From contig NZ_CP016761.1 of the NCBI RefSeq assembly GCF_001642935.1, forward strand, positions 2,418,001-2,482,000: a stretch of DNA of 64,000 nt, written 5' to 3'. Below are positions 38,994 to 47,616 of this stretch, one piece after another. A program made the position numbers and the translations under genes. Position 1 is the stretch's first letter. Each line of letters begins with the position of its first letter. This stretch comes from Fictibacillus arsenicus (GTDB taxonomy: Bacteria; Bacillota; Bacilli; Bacillales; Fictibacillaceae). The notes under the pieces were generated by a model. It did no database searches, was not told where the DNA came from, and worked only from the letters and a program-made list of their open reading frames with translations.

Positions 38994-39152
38994 TGCAACC
39001 GGTAAGTTTCTCAATCCTGAGTTTCTTCGTTGGTGGCTTTCATCTATTTAAAAAGCTCTCTCCAGAGATGCGTCTAGCAAGAGTCTTTTTGCCTGAGAGT
39101 TTCACAATTGTTTGCTCCTTCGGCGCCGCTAAAGCAGTCTCTCCTCTTACTT
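38986..39152 (-). promoter_or_regulatory. Tandem glycine riboswitch controlling gcvT-gcvPA-gcvPB
   Basis: The first aptamer is canonical: AGGAGAGACTGC, GCGGCGCCGAAGGAGCAAA, GAAACTCTCAGGCAAAAAGA (39150 down to about 39080). The second starts CTCTGGAGAGAGC and has GCCACCAACGAAG. The expected closing AAACTCTCAGG is replaced by AAACTTACCGG after a short CTCA/TGAG hairpin. Glycine riboswitches turn gcv operons on when glycine is high; the terminator downstream fits that. Confidence 0.9.
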
Positions 39153-39170
39153 TCATTCGCGAGTATGTTA

Positions 39171-39199
39171 TTGTCCAAGGTCGCACATACTATTACTAT
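39171..39199 (+). promoter_or_regulatory. Sigma-A promoter of yqhH-yqhG
   Basis: TTGTCC, 17-base spacer, TACTAT, 75 bases before the yqhH start and back to back with the gcv leader. Confidence 0.45.
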
Positions 39200-39273
39200 G
39201 TTTACTACATTATTATCCTATCATTTTTATAAATGGAATGGCAATGAACTTTTTTATGGAAAGGAAATCCAGT

Positions 39274-40971
39274 ATGAAAATCGACGTTCAGTTTCAGCGA
39301 GATTGGCATGATGACTTTTTAAAGCGTGTGGAAGAAGACGGACCATGGGCCAACTGGGAGTTGTATAACTTGGCACTTGAAGCCGAAAATCACCTTGCAA
39401 TACCTGAATTTTTGGGCCTGCAAGCACCAGCCCATCTACCACAAATGACTTTTCTGCCTCATCAGCTGGACGTTGCAACAACCGTTATTGAACAAATGAA
39501 CGGAAAAGCGATACTAGCAGATGAAGTCGGTTTAGGTAAAACGATCGAAGCTGGATTAATTTTAAAAGAATACATGATTCGCCGCCTTGCGAAGAAAATC
39601 TTAATTCTAGTTCCTGCTTCTTTAGTTATACAGTGGACGAATGAGCTAAATCAAAAATTCTTTATACCTGCGATTGCTCAAAAAAAAGCTTATGTTTGGG
39701 AGCAATGTGATGTAGTCGTTTCATCGATTGATACAGCAAAACGCGCCCCGCACCGCGATATTGTTTTGAATCAGGAATATGATCTTATTATTATTGACGA
39801 AGCACATAAATTAAAAAATAAGAAAACAAAAAACTACGAATTTGTTCAGCTTCTGAAAAAGAAGTTTTGTTTGTTGTTAACCGCCACTCCAGTACAGAAT
39901 AGAGTCGAGGAAATCTTTAATCTTGTTTCACTCCTAAAACCAGGACATCTTGGCAACAGAGAAAATTTTGATAAAGATTTTAAAGAAGATAAGTCTTCTT
40001 TGAAAAACGAAGAGAAACTGAAGCAGTTGGTCAATAAAGTAATGGTTCGAAACAGAAGAGAAGAAACCGGCTTAAAGTGGCCAAAACGGCTAGTAAAAAC
40101 CATCCCTATAACATTATCAAAAACAGAGCGGGACCTTTACGATGAAATATCGAAGCTTAAAAGAGAGTCTTACTTTGATAGAAGCAAGTTCTCTGTTGTT
40201 ACCTTGCAGCGTGAAGCTTGCAGTTCAAGAGAAGCTGTATTTTTAACGCTTAAAAATATGCTTCAAAAGGATGTTCCATCTGTAGTAATGGAAAACCGTA
40301 TCGTTGAACTGATGAAGAAAATCGAACTGGTTGATCAAAACTCTAAAGCATTGAAGGCGCTTGAGCTTATTCAGTCAATTAACTCAAAAGTTATCATTTT
40401 CACTGAATATCGGGCTACCCAATTATATTTACAATGGTTTCTTCAGCAGCACGGCATCTCTTCTGTTCCCTTCCGAGGAGGCTTTAAACGAAGCAAGAAA
40501 GACTGGATGACACATCTATTTAAAACCCGTGCTCAAGTTTTGATCGCTACTGAAGCTGGAGGCGAAGGAATAAATCTTCAATTTTGTCAGCACATCATAA
40601 ACTATGATCTACCATGGAATCCGATGAGAATTGAACAGCGTATCGGCCGTATCCATCGAATTGGGCAGCAGGGAGATGTTCACATCTATAATTTTGCTAC
40701 TCAGAACACCATTGAAGAACATATCTTAAACCTTCTTTACAACAAGATTAACTTGTTTGAGAGTGTCATTGGCGAACTTGATGAGATCTTAACGAAATTT
40801 GAAATTAAAAATATTGAACGCCATATTTCTGATATCCTGAACACTTCTGACAGTGAAGGAGAAATCAGGGTAAAGATGGATAACCTAGCTTCCCTTATCA
40901 ATTTAGATGGAGGAATAAAGCAGAAAGGATGGGAAGAGCATGCAGCAGCACGAGATACATCGATTTCTTGA
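39274..40971 (+). CDS. yqhH: SNF2-family helicase YqhH
   Basis: Swi2/Snf2-type ATPase of about 565 residues. Motif I ADEVGLGKTIEAG, DEAH box IIIDEAHKLKN, motif III LLLTATPVQNR, then the second RecA domain with ATEAGGEGINLQF and QRIGRIHRIGQ. It resembles the compact RapA-like helicases; the cellular job is unknown. The start at 39274 has AAAGGAAA; a further ATG at 39238 lacks a ribosome site. Overlaps yqhG by 32 bases, so the two are coupled. Confidence 0.93.
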   Translation: MKIDVQFQRDWHDDFLKRVEEDGPWANWELYNLALEAENHLAIPEFLGLQAPAHLPQMTFLPHQLDVATTVIEQMNGKAILADEVGLGKTIEAGLILKEYMIRRLAKKILILVPASLVIQWTNELNQKFFIPAIAQKKAYVWEQCDVVVSSIDTAKRAPHRDIVLNQEYDLIIIDEAHKLKNKKTKNYEFVQLLKKKFCLLLTATPVQNRVEEIFNLVSLLKPGHLGNRENFDKDFKEDKSSLKNEEKLKQLVNKVMVRNRREETGLKWPKRLVKTIPITLSKTERDLYDEISKLKRESYFDRSKFSVVTLQREACSSREAVFLTLKNMLQKDVPSVVMENRIVELMKKIELVDQNSKALKALELIQSINSKVIIFTEYRATQLYLQWFLQQHGISSVPFRGGFKRSKKDWMTHLFKTRAQVLIATEAGGEGINLQFCQHIINYDLPWNPMRIEQRIGRIHRIGQQGDVHIYNFATQNTIEEHILNLLYNKINLFESVIGELDEILTKFEIKNIERHISDILNTSDSEGEIRVKMDNLASLINLDGGIKQKGWEEHAAARDTSIS

Positions 40972-41716
40972 AAGATATTTTGATGCTAACGAATGCCGTA
41001 TTCTGGAGAAGAACTTCAGTTACATGAAGGTTCAATTAACGACTGAGCTGGACAAAGTACTTATGAATCGCCCATTCTATTGGCACTATCTTGAAAAAAC
41101 CGGTGGTACTCCTAATCCCATGACCTTAACACTGGTTACCGGACAGCAGCAGTCACCAGATGGTAAAGGAGAGTTTATTCATTTTGGCTCTCCCCGCCTC
41201 CATCAAATATTTGCATCTACAAAAAAACTCGCTTCTTTTATCCGGTTATACGAATCGGTGCCGCAGCAAGGTGCTCAAGTTCCTCTTCAGCCCTGGCTTT
41301 GTTTAAATGTGAAAGTTACCTATCAATGTGATCAGAAAAAGGATCAAGTGCTCTCGTATGGCATTCAGCTTATTAATGGGACGATAGAAGACCAGTTTCA
41401 TAACAGGCTTCAGAAGCTTTTATTAACTAAAAGAATTCCGGATTTTTGTTACACGCTTTCTCCATTTATAAAGCCGGAAAGTGCGATTAAAAGGCTTGAG
41501 GCTAAAATACAGGAAGTGATCGACGAGGATGATCATACTTGGGCAGATGACGCAAGGAATCGCTGGAAGGAAGATCAGGACCTTTTAGAAAGTTTTTATG
41601 AGGATCTTTTTACTAAACCTGAAGCTTACCATGTTGAAAAAGAAGCACTTCGTACTCAGTATGAGCCTAAGATCATAGTAGAAATCATAAACGGAGGGCT
41701 CTTTTATCTTTCATAA
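40940..41716 (+). CDS. yqhG: YqhG family protein
   Basis: 258-residue soluble protein with no motif I can tie to a reaction. It always follows the SNF2 helicase yqhH in Bacillus and overlaps it here, with GGATGGGAAGAG before the ATG. Visible features: FLERYFDANECRI, PFYWHYLEKTGGTPNP, and an acidic C-terminal third (IDEDDHTWADDA). A partner of YqhH is the simplest reading. Confidence 0.85.
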   Translation: MQQHEIHRFLERYFDANECRILEKNFSYMKVQLTTELDKVLMNRPFYWHYLEKTGGTPNPMTLTLVTGQQQSPDGKGEFIHFGSPRLHQIFASTKKLASFIRLYESVPQQGAQVPLQPWLCLNVKVTYQCDQKKDQVLSYGIQLINGTIEDQFHNRLQKLLLTKRIPDFCYTLSPFIKPESAIKRLEAKIQEVIDEDDHTWADDARNRWKEDQDLLESFYEDLFTKPEAYHVEKEALRTQYEPKIIVEIINGGLFYLS

Positions 41717-41729
41717 AGACTTTTTCGTA

Positions 41730-42022
41730 TACTATGTTGCTATTAGAAGATGTTGATTTCCGTTCCAGGATGCTCGCTTTCCGCGGGGCGTGCGGTGAGC
41801 CTCCTCGCCGCTTTGCGCCTTTGAGTGGTCTCACCTGTCCGCTTCATAGAAGTATTCTTGCTCCTGCGTCTACAAGTAAATACTACCGATGTGAGCTTCC
41901 TCGTCGCATGCCTAGCGAGAAGCTTCGCAAGTTGTAGGCACGCACCTTGCTCTCCAATCAACTAGTCAAGAAGTCTACTCAATAATAAATGTTAGTAAGC
42001 AACAATCTTTTAGATATGAGCC
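41730..42022 (-). repeat. Long-form palindromic repeat between yqhG and yqzE
   Basis: Reverse-oriented long variant: GTTGATTTCCGTTCCAGG, the GGGGCGTGCGGTGAGCC core, the extra arm with TCCTCGTCGCATGCCTAGCG, CAATCAAC, and the end GCAACAATCTTTTAGA. Flanking GCTGTTTTC ends are partly lost. It fills the 365-base gap with the downstream terminator. Confidence 0.85.
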
Positions 42023-42035
42023 ATGTAATCAAAAT

Positions 42036-42062
42036 AAAAAGCCGGGTTAGGCACCCGGCTTC
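42036..42062 (-). terminator. Terminator of the comG-aroK-yqzE region
   Basis: Minus strand AAGCCGGGT/ACCCGGCTT stem, five-base loop, then a T run. Confidence 0.9.
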
Positions 42063-42082
42063 ATCCTTTTTCCAGCCATTGC

Positions 42083-42271
42083 TTATCTTTTTCTTCTCTT
42101 CCTGAACATAAGACCTAAACTCATTGGCAAAACGCCAAAAAGGTATGTTAACAACGGTTCTTTTTCGTTTTTTCGTGTGCGCTTTCTTTCTTTTCGAACC
42201 GATTTTGGCTCGTCTAAATATTTTACTACTTTCTGAGTTAAATACTTTACGACATCGTTTCCCGCAGCCAT
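42083..42271 (-). CDS. yqzE: YqzE family protein
   Basis: 62-residue protein starting MAAGNDVVKYLTQKVVKYLDEP, then a basic stretch (RKERKRTRKNEKEPL) and a hydrophobic helix (LTYLFGVLPMSLGLMF) ending in RKRRKR. AAAGGAG precedes the ATG at 42271. Small gene found after comGG in Bacillus and regulated with competence in B. subtilis; function unknown. Confidence 0.88.
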   Translation of the reverse strand: MAAGNDVVKYLTQKVVKYLDEPKSVRKERKRTRKNEKEPLLTYLFGVLPMSLGLMFRKRRKR

Positions 42272-42322
42272 TAACAAAACTCCTTTTAAATAACCTTTCA
42301 CAATCTAGTCTTGTCTATTTGC

Positions 42323-42838
42323 TCAGGAATTAAACCGCTGTAACTCAATAAGTATTTGCTCACATACTTCTTGTGCTGTCAGGTCGTCCGTTAAAATCGT
42401 GATATCACTTTTTTCATAATGCTTGCTCCGCTCATTATAAAGCTGAAAAATATCTTCTTTTGTATTTGTCAGCAATAATGGTCTTTTCTTTCGTTCTTCT
42501 TCTTTCATTAACCTATTCCACAATACAGGAAAGCTTGTTTTTAGATAAATTACAGTTCCTTTACTTTTCATATAAGTAAGATTTTCCTCACGAACAACAG
42601 CTCCGCCCCCTGTCATGACTACTGCATGCTCGAGTGGAAGCTGACGAATGGCCAGAGATTCATAGTTTCTAAAAGCTTCTTCACCTTCATAATGAAAAAT
42701 TTCTTTTATCGTTTGTCCTCTCTGCTTTTCGATTGCCGAATCTACATCATATGGCGGAACTTCAAGCTGTTTGGAAAGATATTTTCCTACAGATGTTTTT
42801 CCGCACCCCATGAAGCCTACTAAATATATGGTGTTCAA
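42323..42838 (-). CDS. aroK: Shikimate kinase
   Basis: Phosphorylates shikimate in aromatic amino-acid synthesis. 171 residues with P-loop VGFMGCGKTSVGK, DVDSAIEKQRGQTIKEIF (shikimate-binding Asp and Arg), and VMTGGGAVVRE. The start is a TTG at 42838, two bases after the comGG stop; GGTGGAGGG within comGG is its ribosome site, so translation is coupled to the comG operon. Confidence 0.94.
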   Translation of the reverse strand: MNTIYLVGFMGCGKTSVGKYLSKQLEVPPYDVDSAIEKQRGQTIKEIFHYEGEEAFRNYESLAIRQLPLEHAVVMTGGGAVVREENLTYMKSKGTVIYLKTSFPVLWNRLMKEEERKKRPLLLTNTKEDIFQLYNERSKHYEKSDITILTDDLTAQEVCEQILIELQRFNS

Positions 42839-42840
42839 CT

Positions 42841-43224
42841 TTAACCCTCCACCCATTTTGTAACGCTATTCTGGGTTACATTATAATATACTTTCACCTT
42901 TTTTGTATGTTGCTTATCTGTAGATGCTTCGATCATGAATAGCCTTTCTTCTTCTGTCGTTTGATTGATCACCAAATTAACGCTTCCTTCATTCAATATT
43001 AATGTCTTCTCCATCGGGAAAAACACAGAAGCATCCTTCGCATAAATGATTGCCCGCTCTACCCCTTGCTGAACAAGCCGTGTTTGCTTTAATTGTTCTT
43101 CCTGCATATATACAAACTGCCTTTCAGAGGAAACCTTACCTGTCAGGTAACCAAAAAAGATAAGGATAACGAAACATAATGTGATTAAGAGAGGATAGAT
43201 AATCCCCTTTTCATTATTCATCAC
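42841..43224 (-). CDS. comGG: Competence protein ComGG
   Basis: 127 residues: one N-terminal membrane helix (IIYPLLITLCFVILIFFGYL), then a small extracellular domain. Member of the ComG pseudopilus set, without a clear prepilin cleavage site (NNEKGIIYPLL is only a weak match). Overlaps comGF by four bases. Confidence 0.88.
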   Translation of the reverse strand: MMNNEKGIIYPLLITLCFVILIFFGYLTGKVSSERQFVYMQEEQLKQTRLVQQGVERAIIYAKDASVFFPMEKTLILNEGSVNLVINQTTEEERLFMIEASTDKQHTKKVKVYYNVTQNSVTKWVEG

Positions 43225-43712
43225 TCAATCCTCCGAAAAAAACGATGGTATTCATTTCCTTGTGTATCGATAAGCTTTACGGCTAACAGTACATCTGAAT
43301 GTTTTTCCAGCACCATTTCACTAATATTCTGCACCCAAACTTCATGTCCCAGCCCATTTACTTGCTTACGAATAAGAGAATGATATTTTGAGAAACTTAA
43401 TACATTGCCGTTTGAAAGTGTGACGTACAACGAGTTATTAATCACTTCCACAGACTGTCCTTCCCTTATTTCTTTTCCTAACATAGAGAAAAATATGGAG
43501 GTTTCTTCCAATTGAGGGGTTGGAGGCTGTTTTTGAATAGGAATAAAGAATAATGGTATAAGCGAGGAGAGCATAAGGAGTACTGTCAAGGCGATGAAAG
43601 CTTCCATTAAGCTATGGCCCATTTGAGAATCAGCATATTTAATAATAGCTTGAACATGCTGTATACTCTTTTTGATTTGATGCCTCAAAATTAATACAGA
43701 TTTCATACTCAT
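43221..43712 (-). CDS. comGF: Competence protein ComGF
   Basis: 163 residues; prepilin-like motif MGHSLMEAFIALTVLLML at about residues 31-48, then an extracellular domain with the family run SKYHSLIRKQVNGLGHEVWVQNI. AAGGGAG precedes the ATG. The gene begins 74 bases inside comGE, an unusually long overlap, but the ribosome site and the family match support it. Confidence 0.88.
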   Translation of the reverse strand: MSMKSVLILRHQIKKSIQHVQAIIKYADSQMGHSLMEAFIALTVLLMLSSLIPLFFIPIQKQPPTPQLEETSIFFSMLGKEIREGQSVEVINNSLYVTLSNGNVLSFSKYHSLIRKQVNGLGHEVWVQNISEMVLEKHSDVLLAVKLIDTQGNEYHRFFRRIE

Positions 43713-43959
43713 CTGTAACTCCCTTTTTAGTAATTAACGAATATGATGTTCCGTTTCGCGTCCACTCCATATCTTGCAATTGTATTTTCTTTAAAGAAAG
43801 CTGATCAACCTCTTCGATAGCAAACATTAGCTGCTCGGTAGTCTTTTGCTCTTGATGCAATATATAAACAAAGGGGAGACAAATGGAAGCTATAGCTGAA
43901 AACAGCAATAAACCCAACATGGATTCAAGCAGCAAATATCCATTATTGTTTTGCAACAT
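43639..43959 (-). CDS. comGE: Competence protein ComGE, minor pseudopilin
   Basis: 106 residues. Prepilin site NNGYLLLESM followed by a hydrophobic helix, then a short soluble domain. The start at 43959 has AAAGGG; the 25 codons open upstream lie in comGD. Overlaps comGD and comGF. Confidence 0.86.
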   Translation of the reverse strand: MLQNNNGYLLLESMLGLLLFSAIASICLPFVYILHQEQKTTEQLMFAIEEVDQLSLKKIQLQDMEWTRNGTSYSLITKKGVTDEYEICINFEASNQKEYTACSSYY

Positions 43960-44383
43960 AAAATTTCCCTTTACCAAGCTGGAACACCATTTTATACACA
44001 GCATTTCCTGAATATATATAAAGTGTCCCTGCACGGCTTATGTTTCCGTTTTGATTAAATTGGATAGTCAATTCCATGGCTTGTCCCTCAATGTTAATAT
44101 GTTTTGGAATTGGCCGGTTTAATACCTGATTTGAATTATAGGTTCCTATCTGGTACATACCTTTTTCATTATTGAAGGTTAGACGGTATACACTGCTTTC
44201 ATTAATTGCTTTTTGCTGAGTATAGATAATGTCCTTTTCAAGTGAATTTATAAAGTACTCTGTCTTCCTGTTTTTTATAAACGAATTGAACTTGGGATAA
44301 GTTGCAGAGCCGATTAATCCTATTATCAGGAGAACAATTATCATTTCAATCAATAAATAACCAGACTGCTTATATTTGCTCAG
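43943..44383 (-). CDS. comGD: Competence protein ComGD, minor pseudopilin, probable CTG start
   Basis: The first ATG in this frame (44353) lies inside the hydrophobic helix and would remove the prepilin signal. The frame is closed by TGA nine bases before a CTG at 44383. From that CTG the protein reads LSKYKQSGYLLIEMIIVLL, a normal leader with cleavage after Gly. The CTG overlaps the comGC stop as CTGA, like the ATGA overlaps in this operon, and GAGG lies ten bases upstream. TTG at 44359 is the only other near-start codon and also cuts the leader. 146 residues. Confidence 0.8.
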   Translation of the reverse strand: MSKYKQSGYLLIEMIIVLLIIGLIGSATYPKFNSFIKNRKTEYFINSLEKDIIYTQQKAINESSVYRLTFNNEKGMYQIGTYNSNQVLNRPIPKHINIEGQAMELTIQFNQNGNISRAGTLYIYSGNAVYKMVFQLGKGKFYVAKQ

Positions 44384-44700
44384 GGTGTTTCATCCTCTTC
44401 ATCCTCATTGTTCACATACACTTTCCCTTCACTATCGATGAGCAATGGTTCTTTATCGGGGCATACTTTTGTATCGATATAATTGTCATCAAAAAGCTGG
44501 TCTATTGTAGGCAATTCATTTTTTTCTGCTTCATAAGCCCCTACTTGCCCTTGCACGAGATCTATCGTCGCTTCACAACCAAGAGATTTGACGATAGCGT
44601 TATTTTTAGTCATACTCGGCAAGGCAATCAGCATCAAAACTGAAATAATAAGAAGGACAATCATCATTTCAATAAGGGTAAAACCATTTTCATTCCTCAT
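44380..44700 (-). CDS. comGC: Competence protein ComGC, major pseudopilin
   Basis: Main subunit of the DNA-uptake pseudopilus. 106 residues: short leader MRNENG, cleavage before FTLIEMMIVLLIISVL, then a soluble domain with two Cys (SLGCEAT, TKVCPDKE) able to form the known disulfide. Acidic C-terminus (EDEEDETP). Confidence 0.96.
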   Translation of the reverse strand: MRNENGFTLIEMMIVLLIISVLMLIALPSMTKNNAIVKSLGCEATIDLVQGQVGAYEAEKNELPTIDQLFDDNYIDTKVCPDKEPLLIDSEGKVYVNNEDEEDETP

Positions 44701-44717
44701 AAAAGTCTTTTCCCTCC

Positions 44718-45752
44718 TTATAAGGCATCCATTAGTTTAAACATCGGCAAGAGCATAGAAGTAAACATAAGCAAGACAAAACCACCAATTAAAGCAAAAA
44801 GGACAGGCTGTATTTTTTGCAGATTAGAAAGGATCTTCTCCTCCAATTCTATAAATATCCACTCTCCATATTGAATTAATTCAGAACCTAGTGCCCCATG
44901 GGCTTGTCCGAAACGAATGATCTCAGTCATTTCTTTTGCATAAAAAGGTTTATGAAGTAAAAGCTCAGGCAATGTTTTTCCATCTATCAAACCTTTTTGC
45001 AGCCTTATGCTCTCTTCTTGAAAAAATCCTTTTTTCATATGTTTTTCCATCACCATTAAAGCATCTGTTACCGGCAAACCGCTTTTTAGCATTGAACCAA
45101 AGTTAACGCTGAAATAGTGTGAGTTCATCAGCAAAAGAAATTTCTTTAAAATAGGTATTGATATTAACAAAATCATCTGATCTGAATAACTTGTATTTCT
45201 TTTTACAAAGTAAAAAGCGATCCATCCAATCAGAACAATTAGTAATGCTGCAATTAGGAAGTATGGAAACAAAGTTAGAAAAGACAGCATGATTGAGGTG
45301 AAAGCGGGTGTCTTAACTTCCAGAGAAGAAAACAGAAGAGAAAATTGAGGAAATAAGAAATAGTAAAAAAGAATACCAATCCATATTGTAAGAAATAACA
45401 AAAATAAAGGATATCTAATCGCTTTATTTAATCGATCTCTCCATTCGGCCCTTTTTTTCAAAAATGTACCGTTTTCCATCAAACTATCTGTTAAATTTCC
45501 GTTAACGCTGTTTATGGATAATGAACTGGTAACTTCATCCGGCAATTTTAGTTTGGAAAAAACATCTAGCACTGAATTGCCAGCCGACATTCTCTCTAAC
45601 AATTCATCTAATAAATGCTGTTCTTTATCGGGAAACTGCGGCCTTAGAAGCTCTATGCTTTTATTGATTGAATAGCCTTGACTTAATAAAAGGCCAAGTT
45701 TATAAAGAAAAATTCCTTGAGACGCTCCCTTCCACATTTTCTTCTTGAACAT
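44718..45752 (-). CDS. comGB: Competence protein ComGB, pseudopilus platform
   Basis: Polytopic GspF/PilC-type membrane protein that anchors pseudopilus assembly. 344 residues, two GspF-like repeats and three to four membrane helices (PLFLLFLTIWIGILFYYF, YFLIAALLIVLIGWIAF and near the C-terminus). The start at 45752 has GGAGG eight bases upstream; nine more codons are open. Overlaps comGA by 53 bases. Confidence 0.92.
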   Translation of the reverse strand: MFKKKMWKGASQGIFLYKLGLLLSQGYSINKSIELLRPQFPDKEQHLLDELLERMSAGNSVLDVFSKLKLPDEVTSSLSINSVNGNLTDSLMENGTFLKKRAEWRDRLNKAIRYPLFLLFLTIWIGILFYYFLFPQFSLLFSSLEVKTPAFTSIMLSFLTLFPYFLIAALLIVLIGWIAFYFVKRNTSYSDQMILLISIPILKKFLLLMNSHYFSVNFGSMLKSGLPVTDALMVMEKHMKKGFFQEESIRLQKGLIDGKTLPELLLHKPFYAKEMTEIIRFGQAHGALGSELIQYGEWIFIELEEKILSNLQKIQPVLFALIGGFVLLMFTSMLLPMFKLMDAL

Positions 45753-46806
45753 TCCCCTGCCCTCCCATCCATCTTTCATAACTTTCTTTCGTTACAAATC
45801 CTGCTGCATATGCGTGATTAAAATAATAAGGGAGACTTTTATAAAAAGGCGGATCGGAAATGTCTTGATTAAAAGCGGTTTCCAATTCGTGATTGCTTAG
45901 GATTTCATAAATTCCTGCTCTTCTGAACGTCCTTGATTTAAAGCAAAAGTCGCTGCAGTGATCACCGCAAAAACGACAAGGTATTGAAATCAGTCTCTGA
46001 GAAACCACTCCCATTAAAGTCTGTTTCAATTCTGCCTCTCGGATCCCAAATTCTCTTAGACGCTCTAAACAGCCTATGCAATCTGAGGCATGCATCGTCG
46101 AGAGCACTAAATGTCCAGTTAATGACGCACGGATAACTAGCCGGGCAGCAGCTTCATCACGTATCTCCCCAATCATGATGACATCTGGATCGTGGCGCAA
46201 TAAAGATTTAAAACCTTCACCATATGTCACACCAGCTTTTTCATTAATTTCCATTTGGAGAAATGTATCAACTTTTCTCTCAACAGGATCTTCTAATGTA
46301 ACTACCTGGCGCTTGTAGTGTTGCTGGAGGTATTGCAGCAAAGAATAGAGCATTGTCGTTTTTCCTGAACCAGTAGGACCAGTAAATAATAACAAACCGC
46401 TTGAACGCTTAATGAGAAAAATGAGTTTTTGAAGTGCGTGCGGAAAAAGTGATAATTCATTAATTGAAAAGGACTCTTGCTGAGGAAGGATGCGGATTAC
46501 GAGAGATTCATTAAATGCAGAAGGAATGGAAGAAAGTCGAAGATGTACGCTAATATTATCTATAAGCACATCCATAGCACCGCTTTGAGGTTTACGATGT
46601 TCACCAATATCCATTCTGGCTGAATACTTGAAATGAGAAATGACTCGGACGTACTCTTCAAAATTAAGAGATCTGTACTCGAGTAATCTGTCATCAATAC
46701 GAAATTGTACTAGTCCTCCTTTTTTAAATGGAATGAAATGAATGTCAGATGCATTTTGAATTACGGCATCATGCAAAATCGAACTGCCTAATATTTTTAT
46801 TGGCAA
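45700..46806 (-). CDS. comGA: Competence protein ComGA, traffic ATPase
   Basis: GspE/PilB-type ATPase that drives pseudopilus assembly at the membrane. 368 residues: Walker A LFTGPTGSGKTTMLY, Asp box EDPVERK, Walker B DVIMIGEIRDEAAA, His box LSTMHASDC, and a Cys cluster CRFCGDHCSDFC typical of a zinc-binding tip. The start is a TTG with GGAGGTC ten bases before. First gene of the comG operon. I see no K-box (ComK site) I would vouch for. Confidence 0.95.
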   Translation of the reverse strand: MPIKILGSSILHDAVIQNASDIHFIPFKKGGLVQFRIDDRLLEYRSLNFEEYVRVISHFKYSARMDIGEHRKPQSGAMDVLIDNISVHLRLSSIPSAFNESLVIRILPQQESFSINELSLFPHALQKLIFLIKRSSGLLLFTGPTGSGKTTMLYSLLQYLQQHYKRQVVTLEDPVERKVDTFLQMEINEKAGVTYGEGFKSLLRHDPDVIMIGEIRDEAAARLVIRASLTGHLVLSTMHASDCIGCLERLREFGIREAELKQTLMGVVSQRLISIPCRFCGDHCSDFCFKSRTFRRAGIYEILSNHELETAFNQDISDPPFYKSLPYYFNHAYAAGFVTKESYERWMGGQGNVQEENVEGSVSRNFSL

Positions 46807-46928
46807 GCATTATCGACCTCCTTTTTGTTTCGTGTTATAAAAATACTTCACACAAAATAAAATTCCTGCCGTTTTTTTAGAAATCGCGCATATAATTTTC
46901 GACACGGCCCATACTAATATTGTTGCAT

Positions 46929-47003
46929 TGGGCTATAGCCAAGCGGTAAGGCAACGGACTTTGACTCCGTCATGCGTTGGTTCGAATCCAGCTAGCCCAG
47001 CCA
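46929..47003 (+). tRNA. trnQ: tRNA-Gln (anticodon TTG)
   Basis: Acceptor arms TGGGCTA and TAGCCCA pair in full; the anticodon loop CTTTGAC sits on an ACGGA/TCCGT stem and reads TTG; the T loop is GGTTCGAATCC-like; CCA is encoded at 47001-47003. It stands alone between comGA and yqgZ. Confidence 0.96.
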
Positions 47004-47004
47004 A

Positions 47005-47037
47005 AAAAAATAAACACTCTTAAGATTTTAAGAGTGC
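47005..47037 (-). terminator. Terminator between tRNA-Gln and yqgZ
   Basis: CACTCTTAA/TTAAGAGTG stem with a four-base loop; on the minus strand it is followed by TTTATTTTTTTT, so it ends yqgZ, and it may also stop the tRNA transcript. Confidence 0.85.
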
Positions 47038-47042
47038 ATTAA

Positions 47043-47432
47043 TCAGGACACATGACTTGAAATGTGTTCTTTTTCTTTTTTATGGCATAATTTTTTCATA
47101 TCGCCAGGGCTGTATCCGGCAATCAGCTGTTCTCCATCAGTTACGAGCGGACGTTTAAGCAGCTTTGGGTTCTTTGTTAACAGTTCTAGCAATTCGTTTG
47201 TAGATAGATCATAAATATCAACATCAAGCGATTTAAAGGACTGGCTTCTTTTAGCCAGAATATCTTCAGTCCCCGCTTTAGTCAGTTTTAATAATTCTCT
47301 GAGCTCTTCTACTGAAGGGGTTTCTTTAAATAAATGTCTTTCTTCAAATGATACTTTATTTTGTTTAAGCCACATTTTCGCTTTCCGGCATGAAGTGCAG
47401 CTTGGATATGTGTAAAACGTAATTGAATTCAT
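47043..47432 (-). CDS. mgsR: ArsC/Spx-family regulator, MgsR-like (YqgZ)
   Basis: 129 residues in the ArsC/Spx thioredoxin-like fold with the redox motif CTSC in YTYPSCTSCRKAKMWL and the conserved LKRPLVTDGEQLIAGY. In B. subtilis YqgZ/MgsR modulates part of the sigma-B stress regulon through RNA polymerase. Placement between comGA and yqgY matches yqgZ rather than spx. A CxxC plus the usual C-terminal region supports MgsR. Confidence 0.88.
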   Translation of the reverse strand: MNSITFYTYPSCTSCRKAKMWLKQNKVSFEERHLFKETPSVEELRELLKLTKAGTEDILAKRSQSFKSLDVDIYDLSTNELLELLTKNPKLLKRPLVTDGEQLIAGYSPGDMKKLCHKKEKEHISSHVS

Positions 47433-47545
47433 ATGACTTCACTCCTTTTGGTTTACATTACCTTTAAAAGAGGCATAATAAACCAAAATTAACCTACTTT
47501 GAGTAATTATATTTGAATTGTCTTTTTATCCGCTTACAATTGTCA

Positions 47546-47575
47546 TTTACAAGAGAGTGGAAACTCATATATAAT
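47546..47575 (+). promoter_or_regulatory. Promoter of yqgY
   Basis: TTTACA, 18-base spacer, perfect TATAAT, then a 40-base leader to yqgY. Confidence 0.5.
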
Positions 47576-47616
47576 ACTAAAGGATACAAGTATTGGCGAA
47601 AAAAGGAGGGATACAT

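Noticed and set aside
45700-46806. ComK box upstream of comGA
   Set aside because: AT-rich stretches at 46810-46900 exist, but no paired AAAA-N5-TTTT boxes with proper spacing that I could defend.
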